The position numbers and the translations under genes were made by a program. Under the pieces are notes generated by a model. That model saw only the letters and a program-made list of their open reading frames with translations, was not told where the DNA came from and made no database searches. DNA of 64,000 nucleotides from Lachnospiraceae bacterium (GTDB lineage: Bacteria > Bacillota > Clostridia > Lachnospirales > Lachnospiraceae): positions 1 through 64,000 of the forward strand of contig JAFWLM010000101.1 in the NCBI GenBank assembly GCA_017511045.1, in the 5' to 3' direction. Position 1 is the first letter of the stretch. Every line of letters starts with the position of its first letter. Positions 40,215 to 50,311 of the stretch are shown in pieces.

Positions 40215-41455
40215 GAAATATATTCCCGGGTAATATTGATAAACTGTTCAATAATATAGTCTGTCTCTTCCTCTGTTAATCTGGTATGAAGAGGAAGGGT
40301 GATCTCATTCGCATAGTGCTGATACGCATTCGGATAATCAGAGATATCAAATCCGAGTTTTTGGTATGCGCTTAAGAGCGGAAGCGGTTTGTAGTGCACA
40401 TTACATGCAATGCCGGCTTCTGCCATTTTTGTGATGATCTCGTTTCTTCGCGGATCACCTGAGCGGTCTTTTTGGATCTGCGCGAACGGGATCCTTGTCA
40501 GATAAAGATGCCCGGAAGAAAGATGTTCCTCCGTATAATGCGGAAGCACCTCGATACCAAGGGGCTTAAAAGCCGCATCATATTTTTCAATGATCATCTG
40601 CCGCTTTTTTAGCAGCTCCGGATATCTCTCTAATTGCGCAAGACCAATGGCGCCCATGATATCCGTCATATTGCACTTATACCAAAGACCTTCAACATCA
40701 TATTCCCACGCACCCGGCTTATTCTTAGTAAATGCATCTTTGCTCTGGCCGTGAAGAGAATAGAGCTGGATCTGATGGTAGATCTCTTCATCATCCACAC
40801 AGGCAAATTCTTTCCAGCTGAGGCAGCCGCCTTCGCCTGTCGTCAGATTCTTGACTGCATGGAAACTAAAAGCAGTAAAGTCTGCAATGGTCCCGACGTT
40901 CTGCCCTTTATAGGATGCACCAAGTGCATGTGCTCCATCCGCAAGCACTGCCGCCCTGCCCAAAGATTTTTGGAGCCGTGCTGCTATGTCTGCGCCTTCT
41001 TTTGGAACAAACAGTTTCTTTTTCGTTTCGAGGATCTGAAAGATTCTGTCATAATCACAGGGTATCCCTGCAAGATCGACCGGAATGACCGCCTTCGTGT
41101 TTTCTGTGATAGCTGCTGCCAGAGCGTCATAGTCCATCTCCAGACTGTCTTTCTGACAATCCACCAGCTTAATGCTTGCCCCGACATGGTCGATCACAGA
41201 AGCACTCGCCGTATACGTATAAGCGCAGGTGATTACTTCATCCCCGGGACCGATGCCCAGCAATCTTAAAGCCATCTCCGCACATGCGGTCTGACTGTTT
41301 AAACAGGCGGTCTTCTTTGTTCCAAGATACTCTGAAAGCTTTTCTTCCAGAAGTTTCACCCGCGGTCCGGTCGTGATCCAGCCGGACCGGAGTGCCTCTG
41401 ACACATATTCAATTTCTTTCTCCGAAATATCCGGAGGTGAAAATGATATTTTCAT
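40211..41455 (-). CDS. DegT/DnrJ/EryC1/StrS family sugar aminotransferase
   Basis: 414 residues. N-terminus ISFSPPDISEKEIEYVSEALRSGWITTGP, seen as SPPDISEKEI and GWITTGP, is the family signature. The PLP lysine lies in FSFHAVKNLTTGEGG, and NVHYKPLP near the C-terminus is typical. The enzyme aminates a keto-sugar nucleotide, using glutamate and PLP, to give a 4-amino sugar such as a bacillosamine or perosamine precursor. The dehydratase that would supply the keto-sugar is not in the window. It starts 3 nt after the rubrerythrin stop with no RBS of its own. Confidence 0.92.
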   Translation of the reverse strand: MKISFSPPDISEKEIEYVSEALRSGWITTGPRVKLLEEKLSEYLGTKKTACLNSQTACAEMALRLLGIGPGDEVITCAYTYTASASVIDHVGASIKLVDCQKDSLEMDYDALAAAITENTKAVIPVDLAGIPCDYDRIFQILETKKKLFVPKEGADIAARLQKSLGRAAVLADGAHALGASYKGQNVGTIADFTAFSFHAVKNLTTGEGGCLSWKEFACVDDEEIYHQIQLYSLHGQSKDAFTKNKPGAWEYDVEGLWYKCNMTDIMGAIGLAQLERYPELLKKRQMIIEKYDAAFKPLGIEVLPHYTEEHLSSGHLYLTRIPFAQIQKDRSGDPRRNEIITKMAEAGIACNVHYKPLPLLSAYQKLGFDISDYPNAYQHYANEITLPLHTRLTEEETDYIIEQFINITREYIS

Positions 41456-41458
41456 AGA

Positions 41459-42004
41459 TTAGAAATTATCTGCACTGATCTCAAAGTAGCTCTGCGGATG
41501 TGCACAGGTCGGACATACTTCCGGTGCTTTTTCTCCAACTACGATATGTCCGCAGTTTCTGCATTCCCAGATCTTTACTTCACTCCTTGCAAAAACTTCC
41601 GCCATTTCAATGTTCTTAAGGAGTTTTCTGTAGCGCTCTTCATGATGTTTTTCAATTGCTGCTACCAAACGGAATTTTGCAGCAAGCTCCGGAAAGCCCT
41701 CTTTTTCTGCAGTCTCAGCAAAGCCTGCATACATGTCGGTCCACTCATAGTTTTCGCCGTCTGCAGCATCATTCAGATTCTCAACAGTTCCCGGAACTTC
41801 CCCTCCGTGAAGCTCTTTAAACCACATCTTTGCATGCTCTTTTTCGTTATTCGCAGTTGCTTCAAAGATAGCAGCGATCTGCTCAAATCCATCTTTCTTT
41901 GCTTTCGAAGCATAGTAGCTATATTTGTTTCTTGCCTGGCTTTCTCCTGAAAAAGCTGCCTCTAAATTCTTTTCTGTCTGTGTTCCTGCATATTTGTTTT
42001 CCAT
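41459..42004 (-). CDS. rbr: Rubrerythrin (classical order)
   Basis: 181 residues. A ferritin-like diiron domain comes first ([41 protein letters not shown]), then a C-terminal rubredoxin-like domain with CRNCGH and CPTCAHP. It reduces hydrogen peroxide in the cytoplasm of anaerobes. The ATG at 42004 has AGGAGG nine bases upstream; the longer frame overlaps the preceding small gene. It sits between a small zinc-ribbon-like gene (20 nt upstream) and the capsule aminotransferase (3 nt downstream). Confidence 0.95.
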   Translation of the reverse strand: MENKYAGTQTEKNLEAAFSGESQARNKYSYYASKAKKDGFEQIAAIFEATANNEKEHAKMWFKELHGGEVPGTVENLNDAADGENYEWTDMYAGFAETAEKEGFPELAAKFRLVAAIEKHHEERYRKLLKNIEMAEVFARSEVKIWECRNCGHIVVGEKAPEVCPTCAHPQSYFEISADNF

Positions 42005-42024
42005 AATTGATACCTCCTGAATTG

Positions 42025-42246
42025 TTATTGAATCCTGTTCTGAACATAGTGCGGAAGAAAGGTTCCGCAGACCGGGCATCTGACCTCTCCGTCAAAGCCG
42101 CGGAAGCCATGACTTCTGACTCGATTGTTCAGCCAGTGGTTGTGATGAACTTCCGGGTCCTGATACGTAAAATCAGCTTTGCAGTGAAAACAAACCATCC
42201 TGTAAACATTTCCACCCGGATTACCCGGCATATTGATAATATCCAT
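42025..42246 (-). CDS. Small protein with two CxxC knuckles (zinc-ribbon-like), function unknown
   Basis: 73 residues. Cys19/Cys22 ([10 protein letters not shown]) and Cys57/Cys60 (VRCPVCGTF) form a four-Cys site 35 residues apart, with several His between (VHHNH). It looks like a zinc ribbon or, less likely, a rubredoxin-like iron site. A strong GGAGGAG ribosome site precedes the ATG. It is 20 nt upstream of rubrerythrin and likely co-transcribed, which hints at a redox or metal role. I do not recognise a named family. Confidence 0.72.
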   Translation of the reverse strand: MDIINMPGNPGGNVYRMVCFHCKADFTYQDPEVHHNHWLNNRVRSHGFRGFDGEVRCPVCGTFLPHYVQNRIQ

Positions 42247-42291
42247 CTTTTCTCCTCCGTAAATAAAACTGTAATATTAACCGCTGCCAGC

Positions 42292-43161
42292 TTACTTTCT
42301 TGTGAGGATCACATCGAGATCCACTACCGGACCGATCCCATCCACATGGCCTTCTGATGAATACTGCCATGCTTCGATCTCGTACGGATAGTTCAGTTCC
42401 TTCTCATATTTTGCCAGCCAGATGCTGTATTGTTCCAGATCATACAGATTCATCTTATTGCAAAGCCACATCTGGTTCCCATAAATACCCGGTGTATATC
42501 CGGCTTTTTTTATGTATTCGCAGAATGCGATCGCATTTGCGGCATGCTCTTCTCCGGACAGCTTATCGGTCCTGGCAACGTCATAATTGATCTCTTCTGT
42601 ATCATAGTAGATCGGAAGATCCAGTTCAAACGGCTTTACCATATCGAGTGCAAACTGTGCTTCTTCTTCTGCTTCTTCAATGCTGATCGCCTGCGAGAAG
42701 ACATATACGCCCAGCTTGATTCCGGCTTTGGCTGCTTCTTTCATATTGTAGTAGCCGAACTCGTCGGTCATGATGATTCCTGAGCCATATGTCCGGTATC
42801 CCAGACGGATGATCGCATACTCAACCCCTGCGGCCTTCACCGCATTCCAGTCAATGATCCCCTGATTTGAGGAAACATCGATCGCGATTGCCGACTGATA
42901 ACCTTCGCCCGTATAGATCACAAATCCGTTTTCTGTCCGGAACTTTGTATCATCCAGATCATTCATCTTTGCATCCGGGTACCAGTCCATCTGAATGAAG
43001 TTCCCGTTCGAATCATAGACTCCGGCATCCAGGGGGTTTTCGATATCATCTGTTTTTGTGCTTCGTTTTACCTTTTTTTCCACACCGCAGGAAGAAAGCG
43101 GCATCGCTGCTGCCACAAGAAGCAATACAAGCAAAACGATTCCAAGCAGTCTGCGTTTCAA
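42292..43161 (-). CDS. Glycoside hydrolase family 25 (lysozyme-like) lipoprotein
   Basis: 289 residues. The N-terminal signal ends in a lipobox-like LSSC (Cys25), so probably a lipid-anchored exoprotein. The GH25 domain (about 88-289) has IAIDVSSNQGIIDW, YAIIRLGYRTYGSG, GVYVFSQAIS and the acidic pair in IYYDTEE, with EAWQYSSEG near the end. GH25 enzymes cleave the MurNAc-GlcNAc beta-1,4 bond. The start is a TTG at 43161 with AAAGGAG six bases upstream; that ribosome site is also the last codons of the phosphoglucomutase gene. Confidence 0.9.
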   Translation of the reverse strand: MKRRLLGIVLLVLLLVAAAMPLSSCGVEKKVKRSTKTDDIENPLDAGVYDSNGNFIQMDWYPDAKMNDLDDTKFRTENGFVIYTGEGYQSAIAIDVSSNQGIIDWNAVKAAGVEYAIIRLGYRTYGSGIIMTDEFGYYNMKEAAKAGIKLGVYVFSQAISIEEAEEEAQFALDMVKPFELDLPIYYDTEEINYDVARTDKLSGEEHAANAIAFCEYIKKAGYTPGIYGNQMWLCNKMNLYDLEQYSIWLAKYEKELNYPYEIEAWQYSSEGHVDGIGPVVDLDVILTRK

Positions 43162-43164
43162 TCT

Positions 43165-44850
43165 CTACTCCTTTTGCATGATGCCCTGTTCCAGAGCTGC
43201 GACCATGTCTTTTGCCTGGTCTTCATTCTCCGCTTTTACGCCCACATAGTATTTGATCTTCGGCTCTGTTCCGGAAGGACGGACACAGACCCATGCATCC
43301 GGAAGGTCAAAGTATAAAACATTGGACTTCGATAGTCCTGTCGTCTCCGGCTTTTGATAATCAAGAAAACTTAAGATCTCAAAACCGCCCAGTTCCTTCG
43401 GCGGATCATTCCTCATATCCTCCATGGTCTTTGCGATTGCAGCCATTCCGTCAATGCCTTTTTTCGTAACGGAGATCGTCTTCTCTAAATGGAACCCATA
43501 CTTCTGATACATTTCTTCCACTGCATCCCAAAGGGTCTTGCCTTCAGATTTATAATACGTACACATTTCGCAGAGCTTAAGTGCTGCCACGCAAGCATCC
43601 TTATCTCTTGCATAGGTCCCGACTAAATATCCGTAGCTTTCTTCATAGCCGAAGAGATATGTTCCTTTTCCGCTTTCTTCACTCTTTAAAATCTCTGCAC
43701 CGATATTTTTAAATCCGGTAAGGACCTTCTTTACTTCCACACCATAGCTTTCTGCGATGATATCAAACAGGCGGCTGGATACAATAGAACGCACTACAAA
43801 GCCATCCTCAGGAAGCTGGCCCTGTGCCTTTCTTCTGCTTAATTCATATTCGCAGATCAGACATCCGATCACATTTCCGTTCAGCTCATGATAGTTTCCG
43901 CCTTTATCTCTTACATGCATTCCGATGCGGTCTGCATCCGGATCAGTTGCGATAATAATATCCGCATTCTTCTCCTGTCCAAGCTTGTCAGCCAAAGCAA
44001 AGGCTGCCGGCATTTCCGGGTTCGGAAACTCGACCGTTGGGAAATTGCCATCCGGCTTTTCCTGTTCCGGAACGACAGTAAAATCAGTAAAACCAAATCT
44101 CTGAAGAAGCTTCGGGACGATCATGATTCCTGCTCCGTGAAGCGGTGTATAAACGACCGTGACATCCTTTGCCTTTTCTTTTACAACTTCCGGCTCCCTG
44201 ACTTGTTTTGCAACTTCTGCCATATAGGCCTCATCAACGTCCTCACCGATACTGATATAGAGGCCTTTTTGAATTGCCTCCTCTTTATCCATCATCTTTG
44301 GAGAAGAAAAGTTTGTGACTTTATTTACACACTCCATGATCCCGGTATCATGCGGAGGAGTCACCTGCGCGCCATCTGCCCAATAAGCTTTATATCCGTT
44401 ATACTCGGCTGGGTTATGACTTGCGGTAATATTGACTCCGGCAATACAGTTCAGATGACGGACTGCGAAAGAAAGCTCCGGTGTCGGACGAAGGGATTCA
44501 AAAACATAAGCCTTGATCCCATTCGCATTTAAAACTGCTGCCGTGATCTCCACAAACTCAGGGGACATCCTTCGTGAATCACAGGCAATTGCTACAGCCG
44601 GGTCATTACTTCCGGACTGGTTGATATAATCAGACAATCCCTGTGTTGCCTTGGCAACGGTATATTTATTCATGCGGTTGGTTCCGGCTCCGATCACACC
44701 GCGAAGACCGGCGGTTCCAAACTCCAATTCCTGAAAGAACCGGTCTTTGATCTCCGCATCGTTATCTGCGATCGACTTCAGTTCTTCTTTCGTCTCCTCA
44801 TCGATCGCCGGATCATTCAGCCAGCTTTCATACACTTCTCTATACTCCAT
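43165..44850 (-). CDS. Phosphoglucomutase / phosphomannomutase (alpha-D-phosphohexomutase)
   Basis: 561 residues, full length for the PgcA-type bacterial enzyme. The active-site serine loop is TASHNPAEYNGYK, the metal loop is ATDPDADRIGMH, the sugar loop GYEESYG and the phosphate loop RPSGTEPKIKYYVG. It interconverts glucose-6-P and glucose-1-P (or mannose analogues), supplying nucleotide-sugar synthesis, which links it to the polysaccharide locus downstream. AGGGGG, made from the end of the cca gene, serves as ribosome site six bases before the ATG. Confidence 0.94.
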   Translation of the reverse strand: MEYREVYESWLNDPAIDEETKEELKSIADNDAEIKDRFFQELEFGTAGLRGVIGAGTNRMNKYTVAKATQGLSDYINQSGSNDPAVAIACDSRRMSPEFVEITAAVLNANGIKAYVFESLRPTPELSFAVRHLNCIAGVNITASHNPAEYNGYKAYWADGAQVTPPHDTGIMECVNKVTNFSSPKMMDKEEAIQKGLYISIGEDVDEAYMAEVAKQVREPEVVKEKAKDVTVVYTPLHGAGIMIVPKLLQRFGFTDFTVVPEQEKPDGNFPTVEFPNPEMPAAFALADKLGQEKNADIIIATDPDADRIGMHVRDKGGNYHELNGNVIGCLICEYELSRRKAQGQLPEDGFVVRSIVSSRLFDIIAESYGVEVKKVLTGFKNIGAEILKSEESGKGTYLFGYEESYGYLVGTYARDKDACVAALKLCEMCTYYKSEGKTLWDAVEEMYQKYGFHLEKTISVTKKGIDGMAAIAKTMEDMRNDPPKELGGFEILSFLDYQKPETTGLSKSNVLYFDLPDAWVCVRPSGTEPKIKYYVGVKAENEDQAKDMVAALEQGIMQKE

Positions 44851-44852
44851 AG

Positions 44853-46085
44853 CTACCCCCTTTGCTTGTTGATCAGCCCCAGTAAAGTTTCTCTATGATT
44901 CAGATCAGGATCTTCTATCACCTGATCTAAAAGTTCGCTTAATGTTTGGCCAACGAGAACCCCTTTCGGAATTCCTGCTTCTATCAGGTCGGAGCCGCTT
45001 ACAGCAAGATGCGCGATCTCGTATGGCTCGCCTGTTTCAATTATTATATCACGGACAGCCCTGATTTTATCGACCGGAATGTTTAAAACGGTTTCTTTAT
45101 AGGAAAGAACGAAATCCAGCAGTTCCTTTCCCTGTTCATGCAGCGCCCGTTTCACCTCGCTCTTTTCAGCCTTGATCAATGTATCCTTATACTGTATGAC
45201 TCCTGATACCAGTTTGATCGTACGGTTATCATACTTCATCAGCTTTAAAGCTCTCTTCGTCTCATCTGCTGAAAGCTTATGGAAGAAGGCTGCCAATCGC
45301 AGAACTTTTTTCTCTTCCTCCGTACCAGATACTTTAAGATAGCATTCCGCTATCTCCGGATCGAAACAGCATTTTGCCAAAGTCTCCTCCGGAATGATAA
45401 AGGAAGCCATTCCCAATGAAGCATACTGAACAACTTTTTCCGGGTGATCACTGAGCAGTGTTTTTTCAAACTCTACCCTGATCCGTTCCATACTGACATT
45501 GGAGAGATTCTGAACATGACGTCCAATGGCTGCCAGCGTGACCGTCTCAATTCTGAAAGCCAGCTGTGCTGAAAAACGAACAGCTCTCATGATCCTGAGT
45601 GCATCTTCTGAAAACCTTGCATTCGGATCTCCGACGCAGCGAATCAGCCTGTTCTCCAGATCCTCGAGCCCGTCAAACATGTCCACAACACCTTTTTCCG
45701 GTGAGTATGCAAACGCATTGATCGTAAAATCTCTGCGTTTTAAATCTTCTGCAAGGGACCTGGTAAAAGTAACGTTTTCCGGATGACGTCCGTCTTTATA
45801 TTCTCCGTCGATCCTGTATGTTGTAACCTCGTATCCGATTCCATGCTTGATGACCATCACCGTGCCATGCTGGATCCCGGTATCAACAGTATTAGAAAAC
45901 AGGCTCTTCACTTGTTCAGGAAGAGCCGATGTCGTTATATCCCAATCTTTCGGTTCCAGCCCTAAAATGGCATCCCGCACACAGCCGCCTACGATATATG
46001 CCTCATAGCCGGCATCCTGAAGGGTCTTCAGGATCTCCCGGACAGCCCCCGGAACCATAATTGTTAAATCATTAATGTCAAACAT
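44853..46085 (-). CDS. cca: CCA tRNA nucleotidyltransferase
   Basis: 410 residues. The polymerase head has YIVGGCVRDAILG and the DxD in PKDWDITTSALP, then HGTVMVIKHGIGYEVTTYR and RRDFTINAFAY, all class II CCA-enzyme motifs. No HD domain signature is clear. It adds or repairs the 3' CCA of tRNAs. The start lacks a clear Shine-Dalgarno site; upstream lies a 144-base gap filled by three hairpins. The stop is 2 nt before the phosphoglucomutase ATG. Confidence 0.93.
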   Translation of the reverse strand: MFDINDLTIMVPGAVREILKTLQDAGYEAYIVGGCVRDAILGLEPKDWDITTSALPEQVKSLFSNTVDTGIQHGTVMVIKHGIGYEVTTYRIDGEYKDGRHPENVTFTRSLAEDLKRRDFTINAFAYSPEKGVVDMFDGLEDLENRLIRCVGDPNARFSEDALRIMRAVRFSAQLAFRIETVTLAAIGRHVQNLSNVSMERIRVEFEKTLLSDHPEKVVQYASLGMASFIIPEETLAKCCFDPEIAECYLKVSGTEEEKKVLRLAAFFHKLSADETKRALKLMKYDNRTIKLVSGVIQYKDTLIKAEKSEVKRALHEQGKELLDFVLSYKETVLNIPVDKIRAVRDIIIETGEPYEIAHLAVSGSDLIEAGIPKGVLVGQTLSELLDQVIEDPDLNHRETLLGLINKQRG

Positions 46086-46124
46086 ATTAAAACGATGTTA
46101 ACCCAACGCAGGTTATTCGTAATA

Positions 46125-46238
46125 GCTCAGCACTCCGCTGCTGAGCAGCGCGTAATTTGCAGCTGCGCATGCAGCTTTCTGATGCAAATTACTGTGCATT
46201 CGCCTGCATGCTAAATCTGCCCAGCAGATTTAGTATGC
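46125..46238 (-). repeat. Cluster of three hairpins between proS and cca
   Basis: Three perfect inverted repeats in about 110 bases: 46211-46220 with 46224-46233 (10 bp), 46152-46161 with 46183-46192 (10 bp) enclosing 46061-type inner stem AGCTGC/GCAGCT at 46161-46166 with 46171-46176, and 46125-46132 with 46139-46146 (8 bp). The first overlaps the last codons and stop of proS. None is followed by a T run, so they are not ordinary terminators. It may be an interspersed repeat or an RNA processing element. Confidence 0.6.
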
Positions 46239-47669
46239 TTTGCCCCAATAAACCATGGTTTTCGCCGGCTTTCCGCAGCATACGCAGGTCTCCGCCAGCG
46301 TCTCCTGCTCAAAAGGAATGCAGCGGGAGGTCGCGGTGGTATCTTCTTTGATCTTCAGCTCGCAGGCTTCATCTCCGCACCACATAGCCTTTACAAAGCC
46401 CGGCTTATTCTCAATGATGTCTTTAAACTCATCATAGGTCTTTGCCACATAAGTATGTGCATCTCTATGCTCTCTTGCGCGTTCAAGCATGTCATGCTGC
46501 ATGATATTTAAGATCTGTGACAGGCGCTCTACAATGTTTTCAATGGAAACAAAATATTTTTCGCGGGTATCTCTTCTTACGATAACAGCCTGTCCTGCCT
46601 CAATATCCTTTGGTCCGATCTCGACACGAAGCGGAATTCCCTGGATCTCCTGCTCGCTGAATTTCCATCCCGGACTCTTATCGGTTTCATCAATACCGAC
46701 TCTGATACCAGCTTTCTCAATTGCCTTATAGATCTCATCCGCCTTTTCAAGCACACCTTCTTTATGCTGTGCAACCGGGATCACCATGACCTGTGTCGGC
46801 GCGATCCGCGGCGGAAGAACCAGTCCGGAATCATCACCATGAACCATGATCAAGGCACCGATCGTACGGGTGGAAAGTCCAAAGGAGGTCTGGTGAACAT
46901 ACTGCAGCTGGTTATTCTTATCCGTATAAGTCATATCAAACGCTTTTGCAAAGCCGTCGCCGAAGTTATGGCTGGTTCCGCTCTGCAGCGCTTTTCCATC
47001 ATGCATTAATGCTTCAATCGTATAGGTGGCTTCAGCCCCAGCGAATTTTTCTTTGTCTGTTTTCCGTCCTTTGATCATCGGGATCGCAAGGTACTGCTCA
47101 CAGAAGTCTGCATAAACATTCAGCATCTGGATCGTACGTTCCTGTGCTTCTTCTGCCGTTGCATGGACCGTATGGCCTTCCTGCCATAAAAACTCTGAAG
47201 ACCGAAGGAACGGACGTGTCGTCTTTTCCCATCTGACAACAGAGCACCACTGATTGTACAGTTTCGGAAGATCTCTGTAAGACTGTACGATATTGGAATA
47301 CAGATCACAGAATAAAGTCTCAGACGTAGGTCTTACAACAAGACGTTCTTCCAGTGTATCCGCACCGCCCTGTGTTACCCATGCACATTCCGGAGCAAAT
47401 CCTTCCACATGGTCTTTTTCTTTATTCAATAAGCTTTCCGGGATGAAGAGCGGCATATAAACATTTTGGATGCCGGTCTTTTTGAACATTGCATCCAGAT
47501 TCTTCTGAATATTTTCCCAGATCGCATAGCCATTCGGCAGGATCATCATGCAGCCTTTTACGGTGGAATAGCGCATCAGTTCTGCCTGTTTTACTACGTC
47601 CGTATACCATTGAGCAAAATCCTCGCTCATTGGAGTAATATCTTCTACCAGCTTTTTCTCTTTTGCCAT
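46230..47669 (-). CDS. proS: Prolyl-tRNA synthetase (archaeal/eukaryote-like type)
   Basis: 479 residues. It lacks the editing insertion of the long bacterial form and ends in VYWGKAY, the C-terminal tyrosine typical of the type 3 enzyme, with a zinc-type [10 protein letters not shown] segment before it. Class II motifs appear as [31 protein letters not shown] and [18 protein letters not shown]. Charges tRNA-Pro in the cytoplasm. It starts 27 nt after metK, and its end overlaps the first hairpin of the cluster before cca. Confidence 0.96.
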   Translation of the reverse strand: MAKEKKLVEDITPMSEDFAQWYTDVVKQAELMRYSTVKGCMMILPNGYAIWENIQKNLDAMFKKTGIQNVYMPLFIPESLLNKEKDHVEGFAPECAWVTQGGADTLEERLVVRPTSETLFCDLYSNIVQSYRDLPKLYNQWCSVVRWEKTTRPFLRSSEFLWQEGHTVHATAEEAQERTIQMLNVYADFCEQYLAIPMIKGRKTDKEKFAGAEATYTIEALMHDGKALQSGTSHNFGDGFAKAFDMTYTDKNNQLQYVHQTSFGLSTRTIGALIMVHGDDSGLVLPPRIAPTQVMVIPVAQHKEGVLEKADEIYKAIEKAGIRVGIDETDKSPGWKFSEQEIQGIPLRVEIGPKDIEAGQAVIVRRDTREKYFVSIENIVERLSQILNIMQHDMLERAREHRDAHTYVAKTYDEFKDIIENKPGFVKAMWCGDEACELKIKEDTTATSRCIPFEQETLAETCVCCGKPAKTMVYWGKAY

Positions 47670-47696
47670 CTCGTTCTGTTTCCCTTCTTTTCTGCT

Positions 47697-48884
47697 CTAT
47701 TGTTCCAGATATTTTTTCAGTACTTCCACTTTGTCAGTTCTCTCCCAGCTGAGGTCGAGATCATCTCTTCCAAAGTGGCCGTATGCTGCAGTCTGTTTAT
47801 AGATCGGTCTTCTGAGGTCTAACATTTTTATAATGCCCGTCGGACGAAGGTCAAAGTTTTCACGAATGATCTCCGCCAGCTTTCTGTTCGGAAGTTTTCC
47901 GGTATCAAAAGTATCGATCATGATAGAGATCGGCTGTGCAACACCGATCGCATAGGACAGCTGGATCTCGCATCGTTCCGCAAGACCTGCTGCAACCAGG
48001 TTTTTCGCAATATAACGGGCTGCATAGGCTGCGCTTCTGTCCACCTTTGTGCAGTCCTTACCGCTGAACGCTCCGCCGCCATGACGGCCATATCCGCCAT
48101 AGGTATCTACAATGATCTTTCTTCCCGTAAGTCCGGAATCTCCATTCGGTCCTCCGACAATAAACTGCCCGGTCGGGTTGATAAAATACTTGGTATTCTC
48201 ATCTACCATTTCTTTCGGGAGCACACAGTCAAACAGTTTTTCCCGGATGTCTTTCCGGAGCTGTTCCTGGGAAACATCTGCGGTATGCTGTGTCGAGCAG
48301 ACAACCGCGTCAATACGGACCGGATGTCCGTGTCCGTCATATTCTACAGAAACCTGTGCCTTTCCGTCCGGTCTTAAATATGCAAGTTCTCCGCTTTTGC
48401 GAAGTTCTGCCAGCTTTCTGGTCAGTTTATGCGCCATGCTGATGGCGTACGGCATCAGTTCTTCCGTTTCATTTGCGGCAAAGCCGAACATCATGCCCTG
48501 GTCGCCTGCGCCGTTATCTTCATCATCCGTTCCGGCTCCTTCTTTTGCTTCCAATGAGCGGTCAACGCCCATCGCAATATCCGGAGACTGCTCATCCAGT
48601 CTGATAGTTACCTCACAGGTATCTGCATCAAAACCAATGTTTTCATCCGTATAGCCGATCTCCCGGATCACATCCCGGACGATCTTCTCGTAATCAACGC
48701 TGGCCTTCGTTGAAACTTCTCCCATAACAAGAACAAAGTTTGTCGTTACACAGGTCTCACATGCCACGCGGGAATACGGATCCTGCGCCATAAGAGCATC
48801 AAGGATCGCATCTGAGATCTGATCGCAAATCTTATCCGGATGACCTTCGGTCACGGATTCAGATGTAAATAATCGTTTTTCCAT
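47697..48884 (-). CDS. metK: S-adenosylmethionine synthetase
   Basis: 395 residues. Motifs: [21 protein letters not shown], split as SVTEGHPDK and [37 protein letters not shown] region. It forms SAM from methionine and ATP, cytoplasmic tetramer. The ATG at 48884 has GGAGG five to six bases upstream. Only 55 bases separate it from murA and they hold a simple hairpin, so there is no room for an S-box riboswitch. Confidence 0.97.
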   Translation of the reverse strand: MEKRLFTSESVTEGHPDKICDQISDAILDALMAQDPYSRVACETCVTTNFVLVMGEVSTKASVDYEKIVRDVIREIGYTDENIGFDADTCEVTIRLDEQSPDIAMGVDRSLEAKEGAGTDDEDNGAGDQGMMFGFAANETEELMPYAISMAHKLTRKLAELRKSGELAYLRPDGKAQVSVEYDGHGHPVRIDAVVCSTQHTADVSQEQLRKDIREKLFDCVLPKEMVDENTKYFINPTGQFIVGGPNGDSGLTGRKIIVDTYGGYGRHGGGAFSGKDCTKVDRSAAYAARYIAKNLVAAGLAERCEIQLSYAIGVAQPISIMIDTFDTGKLPNRKLAEIIRENFDLRPTGIIKMLDLRRPIYKQTAAYGHFGRDDLDLSWERTDKVEVLKKYLEQ

Positions 48885-48905
48885 TTTGCCTCCAAACTTT
48901 TCAAT

Positions 48906-48933
48906 AAAATAAGATCCGCTTAAGCAGCGGATC
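48906..48933 (-). terminator. Weak intrinsic terminator between murA and metK
   Basis: Perfect 8-bp stem GATCCGCT / AGCGGATC (48926-48933 with 48913-48920), five-base loop, then TTATTTTATT on the minus strand. The tract is interrupted, so partial read-through into metK is likely. Confidence 0.6.
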
Positions 48934-48939
48934 AAAAAA

Positions 48940-50226
48940 CTAACCTATTTTTTCCGTGCGCATTTCCTCATCATAATCTTCTTTTACGATGTCTGCCCCA
49001 AGACCCCGAAGCTTTTCATCAAATGCCTCATATCCTCTCTGGATATATTTGATATCATCGATGATCGTGGTCCCTTCTGCCCTCATGCCCGCGAGCACCA
49101 GAGCAGCTCCGGCTCTTAAGTCGGGGGCGCTGACTCTTGCACCGGTCAGCTTTTTCACACCGGTGATGATCGCCGTATTGCCTTCCACTTTGATCTTCGC
49201 ACCCATGCGTGCAAGCTCTGCCACATATTTGAAGCGGTTTTCAAAAATGCTTTCTGTGACGGTGGAGCTTCCTTTTGCAAGTGCAAGTGCCGTTGTGATC
49301 TGCGGCTGCATGTCCGTCGGAAAGCCCGGATAAGGAAGGGTCTTTACCTGGGTCGCTTTCAGCGGTCCGCCTGCGCGGACAGTAACCGCATCATCATATT
49401 CGATCACATCACAGCCGATCTCTACCAGCTTGGATGTGATAGATTCTAAGTGTTTTGGGATCACGTTCGCAACCGTGATCTCTCCTCCGGTTACCGGAGC
49501 AGCAAACATAAACGTCCCTGCTTCGATCTGATCCGGGATCACAGTGTACTCCGTTTTGTGAAGTCTCGGAACGCCCTTGATTCGGATCACATCTGTTCCG
49601 GCACCACGGATATTAGCACCCATGGAGTTCAGCATATTTGCAAGATCTACAACATGCGGCTCCTTTGCAGGGTTTTCAATTACAGTATTTCCTTCAGCAA
49701 GTGCAGCCGCCAGCATGATGTTGATCGTTGCACCGACTGTGACCACGTCAAAATAAATGTGGCTGCCGCGAAGGTTCTCTGCTTTTGCTTTGATTTGCCC
49801 GTTCGTAAGAGATACCTTTGCGCCAAGTGCCTCAAAGCCCTTAATATGCTGGTCGATCGGACGGGCACCGATCACGCAGCCTCCCGGCATCGCAACTTCC
49901 GCTTCATGGAAACGTCCGAGAAGAGCGCCAAGCAGATAATAGGACGCTCTGATCTTGCTGATATAATCATAATTCACCCGATAGGAATTAACAGTTGCAC
50001 CGACAATGCGCACCTGATGACGACTGATCCGTTCTACACTGGCTCCGATCTGGGAAATGGCCTCTAATAAAACGTTGATATCACTGACGTCGGGAAGATT
50101 ATTTATGATGACCGGCTCTTCTGTCAGGATCGCTGCTGCGATCAGGGCAAGAGCCGCATTTTTTGCTCCGTATATCGGGACAACACCTTTTAAGGGTCTG
50201 CCCCCCTTTATTACATATCTTTCCAT
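48940..50226 (-). CDS. murA: UDP-N-acetylglucosamine 1-carboxyvinyltransferase
   Basis: 428 residues. Lys22-Asn23 in GAKNAAL and the catalytic Cys117 in [15 protein letters not shown] are present; Cys at this site is the fosfomycin-sensitive form. It commits UDP-GlcNAc to peptidoglycan synthesis using phosphoenolpyruvate. The ATG at 50226 has GAGG seven bases upstream; the longer frame lacks an RBS. A consensus-like promoter lies at 50262-50290. Confidence 0.96.
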   Translation of the reverse strand: MERYVIKGGRPLKGVVPIYGAKNAALALIAAAILTEEPVIINNLPDVSDINVLLEAISQIGASVERISRHQVRIVGATVNSYRVNYDYISKIRASYYLLGALLGRFHEAEVAMPGGCVIGARPIDQHIKGFEALGAKVSLTNGQIKAKAENLRGSHIYFDVVTVGATINIMLAAALAEGNTVIENPAKEPHVVDLANMLNSMGANIRGAGTDVIRIKGVPRLHKTEYTVIPDQIEAGTFMFAAPVTGGEITVANVIPKHLESITSKLVEIGCDVIEYDDAVTVRAGGPLKATQVKTLPYPGFPTDMQPQITTALALAKGSSTVTESIFENRFKYVAELARMGAKIKVEGNTAIITGVKKLTGARVSAPDLRAGAALVLAGMRAEGTTIIDDIKYIQRGYEAFDEKLRGLGADIVKEDYDEEMRTEKIG

Positions 50227-50261
50227 GGAAGACCTCAATATATAGATTGTCTCAACCATGG

Positions 50262-50290
50262 ATTATACCTAGATTTAGTACTTTTGTAAA
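50262..50290 (-). promoter_or_regulatory. murA promoter
   Basis: TTTACA (50290-50285), exact 17-nt spacer, TATAAT (50267-50262) on the minus strand. Predicted leader about 30 nt. Confidence 0.8.
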
Positions 50291-50311
50291 GCAACAATCG
50301 GCATCTTCTGA

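Noticed and set aside
42007..42357. Plus-strand frame across the small Cys protein and rubrerythrin leader
   Set aside because: It is antisense to a gene with a strong RBS and two CxxC motifs, and shows no features of its own.
47670..47696. T-box leader before proS
   Set aside because: Only 27 bases separate proS from metK. The valS start is likewise inside the upstream gene.
48885..48939. S-box (SAM) riboswitch before metK
   Set aside because: The gap is 55 bases and holds only one simple hairpin; an S-box needs more than 100 bases and several conserved helices.
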